Below are positions 47,291-58,250 of a stretch of DNA of 64,000 bases, piece after piece (within the stretch, counting starts at the first letter, position 1; each line of letters starts with the position of its first letter). Location: positions 62,041,787 to 62,105,786 of the forward strand of contig OX421962.1 of NCBI GenBank assembly GCA_949128115.1, written 5' to 3'. A program made the position numbers and the translations under genes. The DNA is from Anaspis maculata. Its lineage: Eukaryota; Arthropoda; Insecta; Coleoptera; Scraptiidae. The notes beneath the pieces were generated by a model that was not told where the DNA came from, did not search any database, and was given only the letters and a program-made list of their open reading frames with translations.

Positions 47291-48060
47291 GGGGAAGAAA
47301 GATATCGATGTGGTGTAAACGCTGATCAATAGAACATATGTCCAGGATGTCAAGTTGACTTTTAGTTTTTTGTTATTCTGCCGCCATCTTTGATCCGCCA
47401 TTTTGAATTTCTCTAAAAGTGATCATTTTGAAATGAAATTTGCAGGCAATGTGAACCACATCAAGATCTATCCAATTTTCGACAATTGATGTCCCGCCGC
47501 CATCTTGTATTCTTCATATTGAACATGCTTCGAAGTGATAGAACTAGGAGAATTATGCCTCATCGAAAAGAGATATCGATGTAGTGCAAACGCCAATCGA
47601 ATGCGTACGTGACCGCCATATAAAGTTGACCAATGACTTCTGTCACTTGGCCGCCATCTTTGATCCGCCATTTTGAATTTCTCTGAAAGTGGTCTGATTC
47701 GAGTAAAATTTGCAGGCGATGTGAACTTCGATTAGATACATCCAATTTTCGACAATTGATGCCCCGCCGCTATCTTGTATTCTCCATATTGAACATGTTT
47801 TAAAGTGATAGAGCTAGGAGAATTATGCCTCAACGAAAAGACATATCAATGTGATGCAAACGCCAATTGAATGCATACGTGACCACCATATGAAGTTGAC
47901 CAATGATTTTCGTCACTTGGCCGTCATCTTTCATCCGCCATTTTGAATTTCTCTGGAAGTGGTCCGATTTGAGTGAAATTCACAGGCGATGTGAACTTTA
48001 TCAAAATACATCCGATTTTGGACAAATGATGCTCTGCCGCCATTATGAAATTTCTTATCA
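47281..48060 (+). repeat. 270-bp tandem array, about three units
   Basis: The landmark CCGCCATCTTTGATCCGCCA occurs at 47381 and 47651, and in altered form at 47921, exactly 270 bases apart each time. Other shared blocks are ATTTTCGACAATTGATG, GAACATG...AAGTGATAGA and GAGAATTATGCCTCA. Units diverge moderately. No frame is conserved across units. Confidence 0.9.
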
Positions 48061-48300
48061 CTTAACGATTTTCATGGAGCTTGGGACTCACCTTTGTTTC
48101 GTATGATCATTCTTATTCTCCAGCCAAATTCCAACATTCTGCCGTCATCTTGGCCGCAATATTGAAATCTCGTATTAGTGGAACGATTTTCATGAAACTT
48201 GGAACTTACCCTTGTCCCTTGTCTATAGTACGACCATTTTGATTTTTAAGCCAAATTTCATGAATCTGACGTTATCTTGGCCGCCATATTGAAGTTTGTG
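48061..48300 (+). repeat. Degenerate continuation of the tandem array
   Basis: Two shorter units share ACGATTTTCATG(A/G)A(A/G)CTTGG(G/A)AC and CATCTTGGCCGC(A/C)ATATTGAA, at about 120-base spacing. They are related to the CCGCCAT phrases of the main array. Confidence 0.6.
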
Positions 48301-48839
48301 CCCAAATAACGGTAGAACCCTAATTAACATCTTGCGTTCACTAATCCTTCAAAAAGGAAGTGCGCTACTGAGCCTCATGCTCATGAGGCATATTCGCTTG
48401 TTAATTTATTTACCCATCAAGAACTATAGGCAAAAGCTTCAAATTTTGCGCAGGAAAGCCTACACCAATGCAAGTGTACGTGAAAAATTTTAAACAAACT
48501 TGAAAAATATCGGCTGAGATAAAGGAGTGGGATAGGTTGAACTGTGAACAAATATATTCATGACTCATGTCCAGGGTTTTTTCACTTTGGAGCTACATTC
48601 ACAGCCAATCCGAATGTAAATTCTGCTGAAAAATCTTGACAATATCATGGAACGACATGCCAAAATGCAGCGTGCCGATTTTGGAGTGTATGTAAAGTTG
48701 TGTGTTTGATTGTGGATGCAAATAGATGAATGCATTGTGCTAGTATCCAATTCGCAAACGGATTGCGAATTTTGCATCCCGAAATCGGATTTGTTGAAGA
48801 CTGCTTTTCAGTCGTAAACTGGGCATTCAACGACAAAAT
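48301..48839. other. no supported feature
   Basis: Short frames only; probably old repeat sequence linking the tandem array to the next block. Confidence 0.35.
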
Positions 48840-49135
48840 GCATCGAGAGGCATGAAGTGTAGGCTTGCAAGAAGCTATTCAAATATGCAGATAAAATTAC
48901 GACGAAAATGCATATATTTTTTCTCGAACAGTTCAACCTAACCTACTCCAACCCCTCCAACTCAATGTAACTCCACTGAAGAGATTTGTTTAAAATTTTG
49001 CCTGTACATTGTCTTGTGAAGGAACTTTTTCACTTCTTTTTCACTTCAGTAACTCATCTATAGGAAGCACTTTATATGAAGAATGCTAATCTTACTTCCC
49101 GATAGATTTTTTTTGACAGAAATCCCATTCCGAAT
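48840..49135 (+). repeat. CGTCC-headed dispersed repeat, tail (copy 2)
   Basis: Matches 37900-38215 in order: TCAACCTAACCTACTCCAAC, GATTTGTTTAAAATTTTGCC, GAAGGAACTTT and a (C)GATAGATTTTTTTTGA(C) block. With the head at 47205 the same repeat seems to span 47205-49135, with the 270-bp array in its middle. Confidence 0.65.
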
Positions 49136-51746
49136 CTATAGGTATTAATCTATAATCGATGAATCTATAAATCGAGTCTATGTTATTAAAATCGATATTG
49201 AATGTATTTAAAACTATGTTATATGGTTCACCGGTAAGAATATTGCGATATCCGCCGAGGTTCCGCCTCTTCAAACTATTTATATGAATTATTATATTGA
49301 ATGAATGAAGTTGTGAAAACTGTCTTGGGCCTTTCAATGATACATAATTGACCGTATAATAGTAGTTGCTCGGTCCAAGTGAGCGCCAGGGCCCATTGTT
49401 GGTCACGGGGAAATATATTGTGTCATAAAATTCGCATTTCTACTACTTAGCGAATGTGTCATTGGACTTAAACGTCACGTAATACAGCGTGGGCCTAACA
49501 TCTACTTAAAAGAACGAAGATAATATTAAAAGCCGCGTAATCATAACTATCAGACCTACGGTTGAACTGAATTTAGTAATTCGAATGGAACTTATATACA
49601 CACACACACACTCAATGTTCCCCCAGTCTTCAGTCTTTCAATCCTATACTTCTTGCAAAATTTCACCTTTAAATCCTGAATGATAATTTAATTTACGACC
49701 GTAAGAGGATCACACTCTCTCGAACTCAGGCTAACCGTAGTCGTCGAAGAAACTAAGCTCAGTATGTTAATTTATATTTCGCGAAAAAATCGTGTTCATA
49801 CGGCTTACGTCACTTCACAGCCCTTTATGGATAACCCGCTCTCGGCAAGCCGGCAAGGTGCGTCGGCCATAAAATTTGTAGAACGTCGAGCAGCTCTTGT
49901 TAACTCTGGTGAATAGAAATAAACAGGTAGCTATATGCAAAAAGTTTTTTTTTTGTAAAAAGACTGCCCGCATAGAAAACTCTTGAGGTGCTTGCAAAAG
50001 GAAAGTTTCAACCTTGTTTTTGACGGTTTATGTTTTTGGGAATATGGTAGGGAATAATGAGAGAGGAGATCCTGTTTCCCTTTCTCTAGTTCATCGTCAA
50101 TCGGAACAAGGCGGTAACGTAGGCGGTATAACCTATATTCTGTGGATTTTTACACCTCTCGATCTCTCATCAATTATAATATTCAGCTCTGGTCTGAAAC
50201 ACCGTGCAAATTCTGCGGGGAAATATGGGTAGGTATATCCACTATACGTAAAGTGTAGGAGTGTTGAAATTAAAATCGTTTGAAGATATAAGTAGGTATT
50301 GTGTCAACAGTAATATCATGAATGCTTCGATTTTCACGATAATTTTTGCCAAGCGAGCGCTAGTGCTGATTGTAACGATACAAGGGACAACCAGCCCGAG
50401 GGAAACGCTTGGCTATATTTATCCAGGGAAATTTCAAGCACGGATGATATTTTGCTGATTATTGCAAAAAAAGGTCCAAACTGACAGCCACTCAGATTTT
50501 TGTTGCTTGCATCCATTTTATTCGATTGCCCTTGACCCTTGACAGTGTGAAACTAATAAATAAGTGATTTACATAAATATTATTATCCAGGTTAATTTTT
50601 TTGTTTACATACCGAACTTCTTTCTCAGTTCACTGTTTTCTCAAAAAATAATTATTTTATTGTACATTAGTTTTTGTATTGGATTTTTTTTTAATTGATA
50701 GTATAGTACGTAAACGTGACAAGAGTAGCAGGTATCATATTAAGGCCGCTCTATGTTCAATGAAATGCGCAAAGGAGCCGTAACGCCTGTTTCTGATTGG
50801 CTGTCAAGGAATTTACGTAGGAATTTTATAAAAATCTGAATTTTCAATTTTTACGCATACCTCGTTTTGAATGCGTGTTTATTCAGTATTTTCAGTGGCG
50901 CGCATTAAATCACGGCACGATTAGAGGGACAAGTTTGATTGAAAATGTGTACTACTGAAGTGTAAAGGGAATATGATAAGGAATAATCTATATGAGTTCA
51001 GTTTTCTGCAGAGAATAAATACTGTAGGGAATTAATATCAAGGGGGTGAATGGGGATCAATGATCAATAAATGAATGGGGAATGAATGACGGATTAGTTT
51101 ATCCATAAGTACTGTTTGAAGGTACAAAATGACACTTCTTTTCTATGATGTCAGCAATATAATCGTATGTACTTAATAAATACCACAATAGCTAAAATAC
51201 TTAGTTTTATCGATAACATTTTCAAACTTTGTCGAAAGCTTTGTTTTCCTACGACCACCCACGAAAACGTTACTTTCTGTACGGTATATAGTAGGCGCGA
51301 AACTTGCCAATTGCAAACACTGTGTGCGAAAGTAAAAATATCGTCCCTAGTGCCTTTTGCTTTCGCTTTTCAATGCCAAACATAGTTCCATGGCGAACGA
51401 TCTTCCATTATTCAGCATTTGGGGGGCGTCCCTGGGTCACATACTTCCCTGGGCATGCCACTGATGCGTCTTTGCCCTCATGTTGGTCGTTGTTCAAAGT
51501 CGAGAACTTCCAGTAATCAATCATAATAGAAATAAAACAAATCGAGCAAGAGTAAGAATGTTGGCTGAATCCGTGACATTAAAATCAAGAGGGATTGAAA
51601 TTATTTAGTTCTAGAAACTATAGGTAAATCTGAACAAAATATCTAAAAATCCGTAGCAACTGTCAATGTCGAGCAGCGTTGCCGGTCATTGTGAAATTTC
51701 TCAGAATTGAAGGAACTTCATCTGGTTTTTGGTAATTTCAGAGTTA
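49136..51746. other. no supported feature
   Basis: Frames up to 104 codons on either strand lack recognisable domains. A short CA run lies near 49600. Confidence 0.45.
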
Positions 51747-52491
51747 TTTCAGAGTAGAGCTGGGCCGATACCAGGATTTCAGATACCGATACCGATACTC
51801 AGATACTGACTTTTCCGATACCGATACTCAGATACATGTATCTGAGATCTAGTTTAAAGTCGGAAAAACGCGAGAATCACTATAATTAGCTGCACCAAGT
51901 AAGAATTACTTAGTTTTATGTATATTTTTCAGTTTTTCTTATAAACAAGGTTCAATCAAAATTATTATTCTCAACATTTTCAATTCAAATTCAAACAATA
52001 ATCAATAAAAAGAAACATTGGAAATTCTCAATCAATTTCAAACAACTTTTTTTTCAAAAATATAAGCTGTTGCACATGATCTGTAGTCAGACTTGTCCTT
52101 TTGATAGTTACGATGCCCCCAGAGAAAACTAACTCCGGAAACACAGAGCCTGGTTGGAATAGCAAGGTAGGTAGTATGCAGCCAGTTTTTTCAGATGGGG
52201 AAATGTTGTTTCCTTCTTCCAAGAATCCACTGGATCTGATTGCAGATTTTGGACACCTTCAAACTATTAAACGCAAGCACCAGCTGATGATAAAAATCAG
52301 TTTGGGTTAGACAAACGAATTCTGGGAATCCCTGGGTTCAGAATAAAGTGTGCGCGAGCGCCGCGTAATTTTCAGATACTTTTCAGATGCAAGTATCTGA
52401 ATTTTCTTGGTATCGGCATGTATCTGAAAATAGGGAGTATCGGCCAATACCAGATACTGAGTATCGGTATCGGCCCAGCTCTATTTCAGAG
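51747..52491. mobile_element. hAT deletion derivative with 8-bp target duplication
   Basis: The element proper is 51755-52483 (729 bp). The 18-bp terminal inverted repeats TAGAGCTGGGCCGATACC are perfect, and TTTCAGAG flanks both ends (51747-51754, 52484-52491). The 8-bp duplication and TAGAG end define the hAT superfamily. Subterminal regions are packed with GATACCGATAC / GATACTCAGATAC repeats on both sides, typical of hAT transposase-binding arrays. A transposase C-terminal remnant remains inside on the minus strand, so this is an internally deleted copy of an autonomous element. Confidence 0.95.
52031..52150 (-). pseudogene. hAT transposase C-terminal dimerisation-domain remnant
   Basis: The minus-strand frame reads GSVFPELVFSGGIVTIKR then LTTDHVQQLIFLKKKLF. 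This is the end of the hAT C-terminal (Dimer_Tnp_hAT) domain, with the usual VFS...IVT.KR..L....V..L.FL.K pattern. About 40 residues are left and the RNase H-like catalytic core is absent. Its location between hAT termini confirms the assignment. Confidence 0.85.
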
Positions 52492-52727
52492 ACAGAAATT
52501 AAGTCGGTCGAAGGAAAAATAGTGTACACAACTCGCAAGAAAATTTATTAAAATATAAAAACGTTTCAAACCCAAGTCCACTACGAATCCAAAAAGAAAT
52601 TGTGAAAGAGAGGTGCAGATTTACGTTTAATCGCTATAAAACTGATTTCATTGGTTCAATTGGAAGGTTTCACGCGCATTTATTGGTGAGAAGTATGTTG
52701 TGTGGAATAGTCTCCACAACAAACTTA
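52492..52727. other. no supported feature
   Basis: Short spacer ending in TTA (52725-52727), the left target of the next element. Confidence 0.5.
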
Positions 52728-53233
52728 TGGCGTTTTCGACTGGGACTGCTCTGGAACCGTTCCAGTTCCGAACTTGCTTGATACCGAGCTGCTCTTGAAC
52801 CGAATTGCATTTGTTCCATTCTGTTTCCATCGGCTCGGCTCCATCACAGACGGCTCCATTCCGTTTCTTTTCCCTTTCCCTCTCATAATTTCAAAACATT
52901 CATACCTTCATCACTGCTTGATTAAAATAGGAATTCATGAGAAAATTGTAAAAAGGAATACAAATTCATCCCTTTTGGTATTACCACGATTCATCTTTGG
53001 CACCAAAATCAACACTGATACATCAAGTTGACAGTAGAACTGACTACCGAGACAGTACTGAAATTCGTAGCTGGTTCCGTGCAAATAACGTAGGAATATT
53101 CCCAGTCGAACACAGCAAAAAGTAGCACGAGAGCATGCCACTTCCAGTCGAACACGCCGAAAAATTGCTCTGATGAACTGCGCATGCTCAGTCGGAATGG
53201 AACCGGCTCGGCTCTAGCCAGTCGAAAACGCCA
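52728..53233. mobile_element. PIF/Harbinger-like MITE, 506 bp
   Basis: Perfect 16-bp terminal repeats TGGCGTTTTCGACTGG are flanked by TTA on both sides (52725-52727, 53234-53236). A 3-bp TTA target is characteristic of PIF/Harbinger. The body has GGAACCG- and GGCTCGGCTC-like phrases and no transposase frame. Confidence 0.85.
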
Positions 53234-53240
53234 TTACTTA

Positions 53241-53368
53241 CGCCGGGTTGCTCACTTCGAGTTTAACTTTAAACTCGGTTTGGTTACTATAGAAATAATT
53301 GTTGCAACAATTAAATCTATGGCAACCAAACCAAGTTTAAAGTTAAACTCGGAGTGAGCAACCCGGCG
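53241..53368. mobile_element. 128-bp palindromic MITE, TTA target
   Basis: Arms of about 55 bp (CGCCGGGTTGCTCAC...GTTTAACTTTAAACT...) pair with few mismatches around ATTGTTGCAACAATT. TTA occurs at both ends (53238-53240, 53369-53371). It lies four bases from the previous element's target. Harbinger-type by target, but the TIR sequence differs from its neighbour. Confidence 0.85.
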
Positions 53369-53371
53369 TTA

Positions 53372-54479
53372 GCATAGCAACTAGTCTGTGAAAATAAAAT
53401 TGATTTTACAGCCCTTAAAGACAGGTTCTTGTGCAACCTCAATGCATAGCTGACCTCTCCATTGCACGTGTAGCTCACGCCAAGGAGCGATAAATTTTCC
53501 CTGACATACACAAATTTTCAGTTCATCATCGATTAGCATATCCAAAGGAGACTTCTGAATAAAACCTCCGAGGCACTGAAACATTCGTCAGACCATTGAC
53601 TGAGTTGATGTGATATTTATTCAATGGTGCAACATATGTGTAAATAAGCGCAAGTGTGTGTGTTAGAGTGTCCGTGGGCAGATGACTTCCCTTTCGCGCT
53701 CATTTGCATGAGAACCCGTTCCTTCCACCTACGTCTCATGCACTTTGTGAATGAAACACATAACTGGGCGTTAAATAATCCCCATTACAGTCCCAGTGGG
53801 CACCGCAATTCGCCAAGAAGTGCCTACCGAACGTCACTTCTTTGATAGAAGCGTACCACGAACCCATCCTCTTTCTCTAGGAGCATCGGCACCCACATTA
53901 TGAGTTTTCAAAATGCGAAATTTTCCTCGAGAGACATTTAGTCGTATATCGGCCGGTTACTTAAAACACAAATATTTGAAAGTCGTCGTCGTCGGTGTAA
54001 CGCCCACTGCCGTCTTCTGTGACGAAAGTTCGTGCAAAAATTAGTCATATTATGCAGAAATCTGGCGCTACTACAACCATCCCGGTTGACACGAGCAGAC
54101 ACCCAGTCAGAATTATAATATGCATTGTTGAACATTATAAGTTTATAATATGTGGGATTTACTTCCTTCGAATTTACAATAATGTAGGAGGAAGTAGGTA
54201 TTAATACTAGGAACTTATGAATTGCAAATTTATATTTAATCAATAACGTATCGATATCTATGGTTCTATGGAGTATAGTGATCCCGCGGCTGTTATTCAA
54301 ATTATTTGAAATTTAATTTAGTAGATACTCTGAAACATCCACGTCTAAAACTAAGGCCCACCTCCTGTTTTACAAACGTGGGCATGCATTTAGGACTGAA
54401 GATCCCGAATCTTACGTCGTCAGAACCTGTGTACAAGAAGCCTCTACCGAGTATTCTTGAAATTTTAGATTTGTCGTGG
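53372..54479. other. no supported feature
   Basis: A 120-codon minus-strand frame (53938-54300) has no recognised domain. Nothing else noticed. Confidence 0.4.
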
Positions 54480-56035
54480 GGTATACTCAATTCTTAATAA
54501 ACTAATCAACATTTGAAATGTCGGTATCGGAAATTTTTCTTAGATACATCTTTCAGCAATATACTCCGTTGCCAAGAATTTTTATTTTTTTCAATTACAT
54601 TCGTTACAGGGTGGAAAGTAAAGTACTGCAAAATTGTACTGAGTTCAACAGATCCCCGTTTTTGTGAACTTTTTTTTTAATTGTAACGATATAATCATGA
54701 AGCCTGATGTCTTGTCTTGAAATGGTTTTGAATTTTTCAGATCAGAAGTTCAACAATGATGCTATGATTTTTTTTGTAAAAGTTACATTTTAGACATCAT
54801 TGAAAAATAAGAAATTGCGGTATTATTTTTGAAACATATTCAAACTAAAATTTTGGAATGTGTTTTTGAACCAACAAAACATCCACATATTATATTCAAT
54901 TTGACGTCCATACATTAAAAACAGAGTATTATACTAAAAAAATTTTTTGATTGAAATGGAAACTACATTGAAAAATTATTTACCCGTGTTTTTTTATTCA
55001 GTCGAAAACCGTATCTTTTGGGCGTGATAAATCAATAACATCAACTAGTTCTGACGTCACAGCGAGTCACCGCCTATACTGCCTGTGTAAATGACGTCAG
55101 AAATAGGCAGAATATAGGAATTTCGTTTATTTATTGCGACCAAACGATACGATTTTTCGCTAAATAAAAAAATACGGGTCAGTTATTTTTCCATATAGTT
55201 TCTGTTTCAATCGAAAACAAAATATTTCTTAAAAAGTATAACACTCCATTGCGATATTGATACGATGCAATAAGTGCGCCCTCTAATGGCGGATGTCAAC
55301 CAAAATCACATAAGTTCATTAGACGCCTATACCATGGCTGCATACCAAATTTCAGCTCAAATGGATGTATCGTTTGGTAGTTATCATGGCCGATTACACA
55401 GAGTTAGACACACAGACAGGCAGACAGACCGACATTGATCTGGAAATGGTCTAAATAAATCGATAAGATGGACCTTAAAAAAGAATTCTTCTTCGAAATC
55501 TGGAAATGAATTTTTTGCGCGTTCACAGTATTTCCTTTTCATCCGAGAACGCAAACTGGGAAAGTAAAACAGAGGTTTCTGCACGAGGGTGCAGCAGTTT
55601 TCAACAGTTCAAGCAACAAGCATGCAAAATTACAGGTTCTTATCATAAAAAATGCGATTTTATTTCCAACCGAAATGACTCATGCATTTTTCACACAAAA
55701 ATGTCAACATTGTTGAACTTCTGATCTGGAAAATTCAAAAATCGTTTCAAATATAAATATCGTTAGAATTTGAAAAAAAAAATCATAAAAATGAGGATCC
55801 ATTGAACTAAGCCCAATTTTGCAATGCTTTACATTCTATCACCCTGTAACGAATGTAATAATTGAAATAAGTCAAAAGATCTCGCCAACCAAGTAGATTG
55901 CTGGAAGATGTATCTAAACAACCGTGAATACAAAATCGGATCGGTTGAGACAATCCAAGGTTATACCGTTTTGAAAAAGGACAACATTTTCAATACCGAC
56001 ATTTCAAATGTTGAGCAGTTTGATCAGATTTTAAT
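54480..56035. mobile_element. 1.5-kb nested foldback with CAGGGTG/CACCCTG inside its arms
   Basis: The outer arms (about 54480-54760 and 55705-56035) contain AACATTTGAAATGTCGGTAT, AGATACATCTT(T/C)CAGCAAT, CATTCGTTACAGGGTG and ATCAGAAGTTCAACAATG with their complements. A second inverted pair inside (about 54920-55080 against 55090-55245) shares AAACTA(C/T)AT(T/G)GAAAAAT, ACCCGT(G/A)TTTTTTTATT and CTGACGTCA. A CAGACAGGCAGACAGACC run lies at 55412-55429. Homology extends outward past the TACAGGGTG ends, so an element inserted in an already inverted repeat, or a duplicated flank, is possible. Non-coding. Confidence 0.8.
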
Positions 56036-56534
56036 CTTCTTCAAAGACACTGCAAGACGCTGCTGTTCAGTTTCTAGTGATTTGAAGTGATTCGGTAGCC
56101 AGTACTATACGAAAACGTGAAACATTGAACAGAGATGGAGAGTGAAGTAATTTTTTGACCGTTTCAACTGTACCCTTCCGTAGCTTTGATTGGTCAATTG
56201 ATAATTTTCTCGATATCTGAGGATGTACTAAACCAGTTCGTTGGGGTGTTGCAATTTCCATTTATCTATTTGTTTAAACTATCAATTCTCACAATAGCAA
56301 ACACAGACCGCATAGGTAATACAAACAATGATAATGGGTGATTAGCACGAGAACCTCTAGTTAGCACAAAATGCTAATGAAGATAACAATACAAATTGAA
56401 CAGAATCTCGTTCGACCCACTCCCAATTTATTTTCAGTCCAATATCACACACCATACAATGGGTGATGGAAATTATGATACATGTGCAAAACTACAAGGC
56501 CACTTGTATAATTAAATTACATAACGTACAGCGA
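56036..56534. other. no supported feature
   Basis: No domain-bearing frame or repeat arms noticed. Confidence 0.4.
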
Positions 56535-56619
56535 GCTTACCTATTGTTGTTGTGCTCGTATGAGCAAACCAGATGACATTGTAAAAAAAGGAAACACGTA
56601 CCTGAAACAAGAAAAAAGT
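56535..56619 (-). other. Candidate recursive splice site / 61-nt micro-exon
   Basis: On the minus strand a pyrimidine-rich tract (ACTTTTTTCTTGTTT, 56619-56605) precedes CAG (56604-56602). GTACGT (56601-56596) follows directly and a second donor GTAAGC sits at 56540-56535. The bounded segment 56601-56541 is 61 nt, with at least one open frame. The order, spacing class and strand match the site at 8.0 kb. Ratchet-point recursive splicing in a very long intron, or a true micro-exon, would both explain it. A chance arrangement remains possible. Confidence 0.5.
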
Positions 56620-57885
56620 AAGTTTTATTTCATGAAACTGTATGAGTTGGTACGTATATTATTGCTTAGGGCTTCTATATTTTATACATACTTCAGGAGT
56701 TACCTAATCCGGTAACTGAAAGCCAGCGTCGTGTTTCAGTACCTACTTCATGCATCGTGGGTGCAATTGCATAAGTGTGCAGTTTTATACTGAAATTGAG
56801 TTCTGTCGCATGTACCGTATACGTTCTCGTTAAAGTGATTTATTAATTAATGTTTTATGTATTACTCTACGACTTTCATTCATACTGATTTGTATGAAAG
56901 AAATTATCGTTCCGATTTTACTGTTTACCTATAGAGAGGTTGTTAAACTTTTGCGTTATCATAGAACATTTATCGAGACGTGCTGTAAGGCAACACAGTT
57001 TATGAAAGTTGAATTTTTGATGTATTTTCAAATTGTAAGGTAAATGCTTGAACTATGATCAACGGTTCAACTACCTTAATAAGTGGTGACGTCAAAGATC
57101 AGTAGTAGCTATTACATACCTACATTACCTGCATTACCAAAAGTTAGGCATGATTTTTCAACTCAAACAAATGATTCATAAGGATCACGTGCCTGCTTGT
57201 CACTCCGGTCAGCCAATCCCGGCCATAACGTGGTCATCGCAAGTTTGTTGGTTATGATTTGTTTAGATTCAAAGTCATGAACTACGTAGCATCGCAAGAA
57301 AGCTTTTACCTTCTACGTCATACTAATAATTGAACATAATTAAACGTCTCTTGCATACTCATTACAGCAAACAGTCGATTTCAAATATAAAAATAAGAAT
57401 TGAAAAAAGCCCTAAAAGGCATCTCGAAAGCATCTCATGATGCTTCATGATTGGACAAAAACTTAAAAGGAGAACGCTAGCTGTAAGTAATAACATAATT
57501 TCAAAACGTCTACATACTCGATGATTACTGATGAAGTTTTTGCCGCGCTATGTGTTAATTATTTAGCTAGGAAAAACATTAATATTCTAAATATGCAAAA
57601 CGTGTTTGCTATACTGATTGCTTTAAATTAAAGGTGTAAGATTTAGTTTTTTCAGAATAATAATTAGAAATGTATATGCGTGCAACCTTTTAATGAAGTT
57701 GTTGGTGCGACAGAAAAGAATAATCTCGCACCAAGGCCGTTTGACCATGTACAAAAAGACACCTAGTAAAATTTACAGGTGGTCGAATTCACAATGAATG
57801 AATCACACTAACGAAATTGTCCAACGAAAATTGAATATTTTCAAGCTTCCAATGATCGCGCCACAAAGCTGCATTCTATATAGAG
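56620..57885. other. no supported feature
   Basis: AT-rich sequence without recognisable frames or paired arms. Confidence 0.45.
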
Positions 57886-58250
57886 TATAGGTCGCGGGAA
57901 CAAAAATGGTGGGCTAAAGATGGGTATATGGTATAATGTTATTCTCACTAGTACTTGTGAATACCATTTTCTTTAGTTGTAATAAATTATATAGATGATT
58001 TATTGAACAATAGAGCAATTGCCACTTTATCAGAAAAATATAATTGTGCTAAACTCAAGATTTGTCTGAGTAATGTTAAAAACAAACGAATCTCTACAGC
58101 GGCACCTTGGCAGCCTGTCTGCGCTTGCGCGAGCGTTTTATGTCAATTCAACGTCGAAAAGGATGTGCATTGCGCAATTGCCACGTCAGGCATACTTGCA
58201 ACGTTGCCAAAGCGGTTGCCAAGGTGACGGTTGTGTTCCCGCGACCTATA
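57886..58250. mobile_element. 365-bp TIR element, TATAGGTCGCGGGAACA ends
   Basis: Perfect 17-bp inverted termini. The right half is distinctly CpG- and GC-rich (about 58095-58250) and has an internal 10-bp pair CACCTTGGCA / TGCCAAGGTG. Frames of 65-104 codons cross it but are not conserved with anything recognised. The target duplication is ambiguous (TA or none). Confidence 0.75.
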
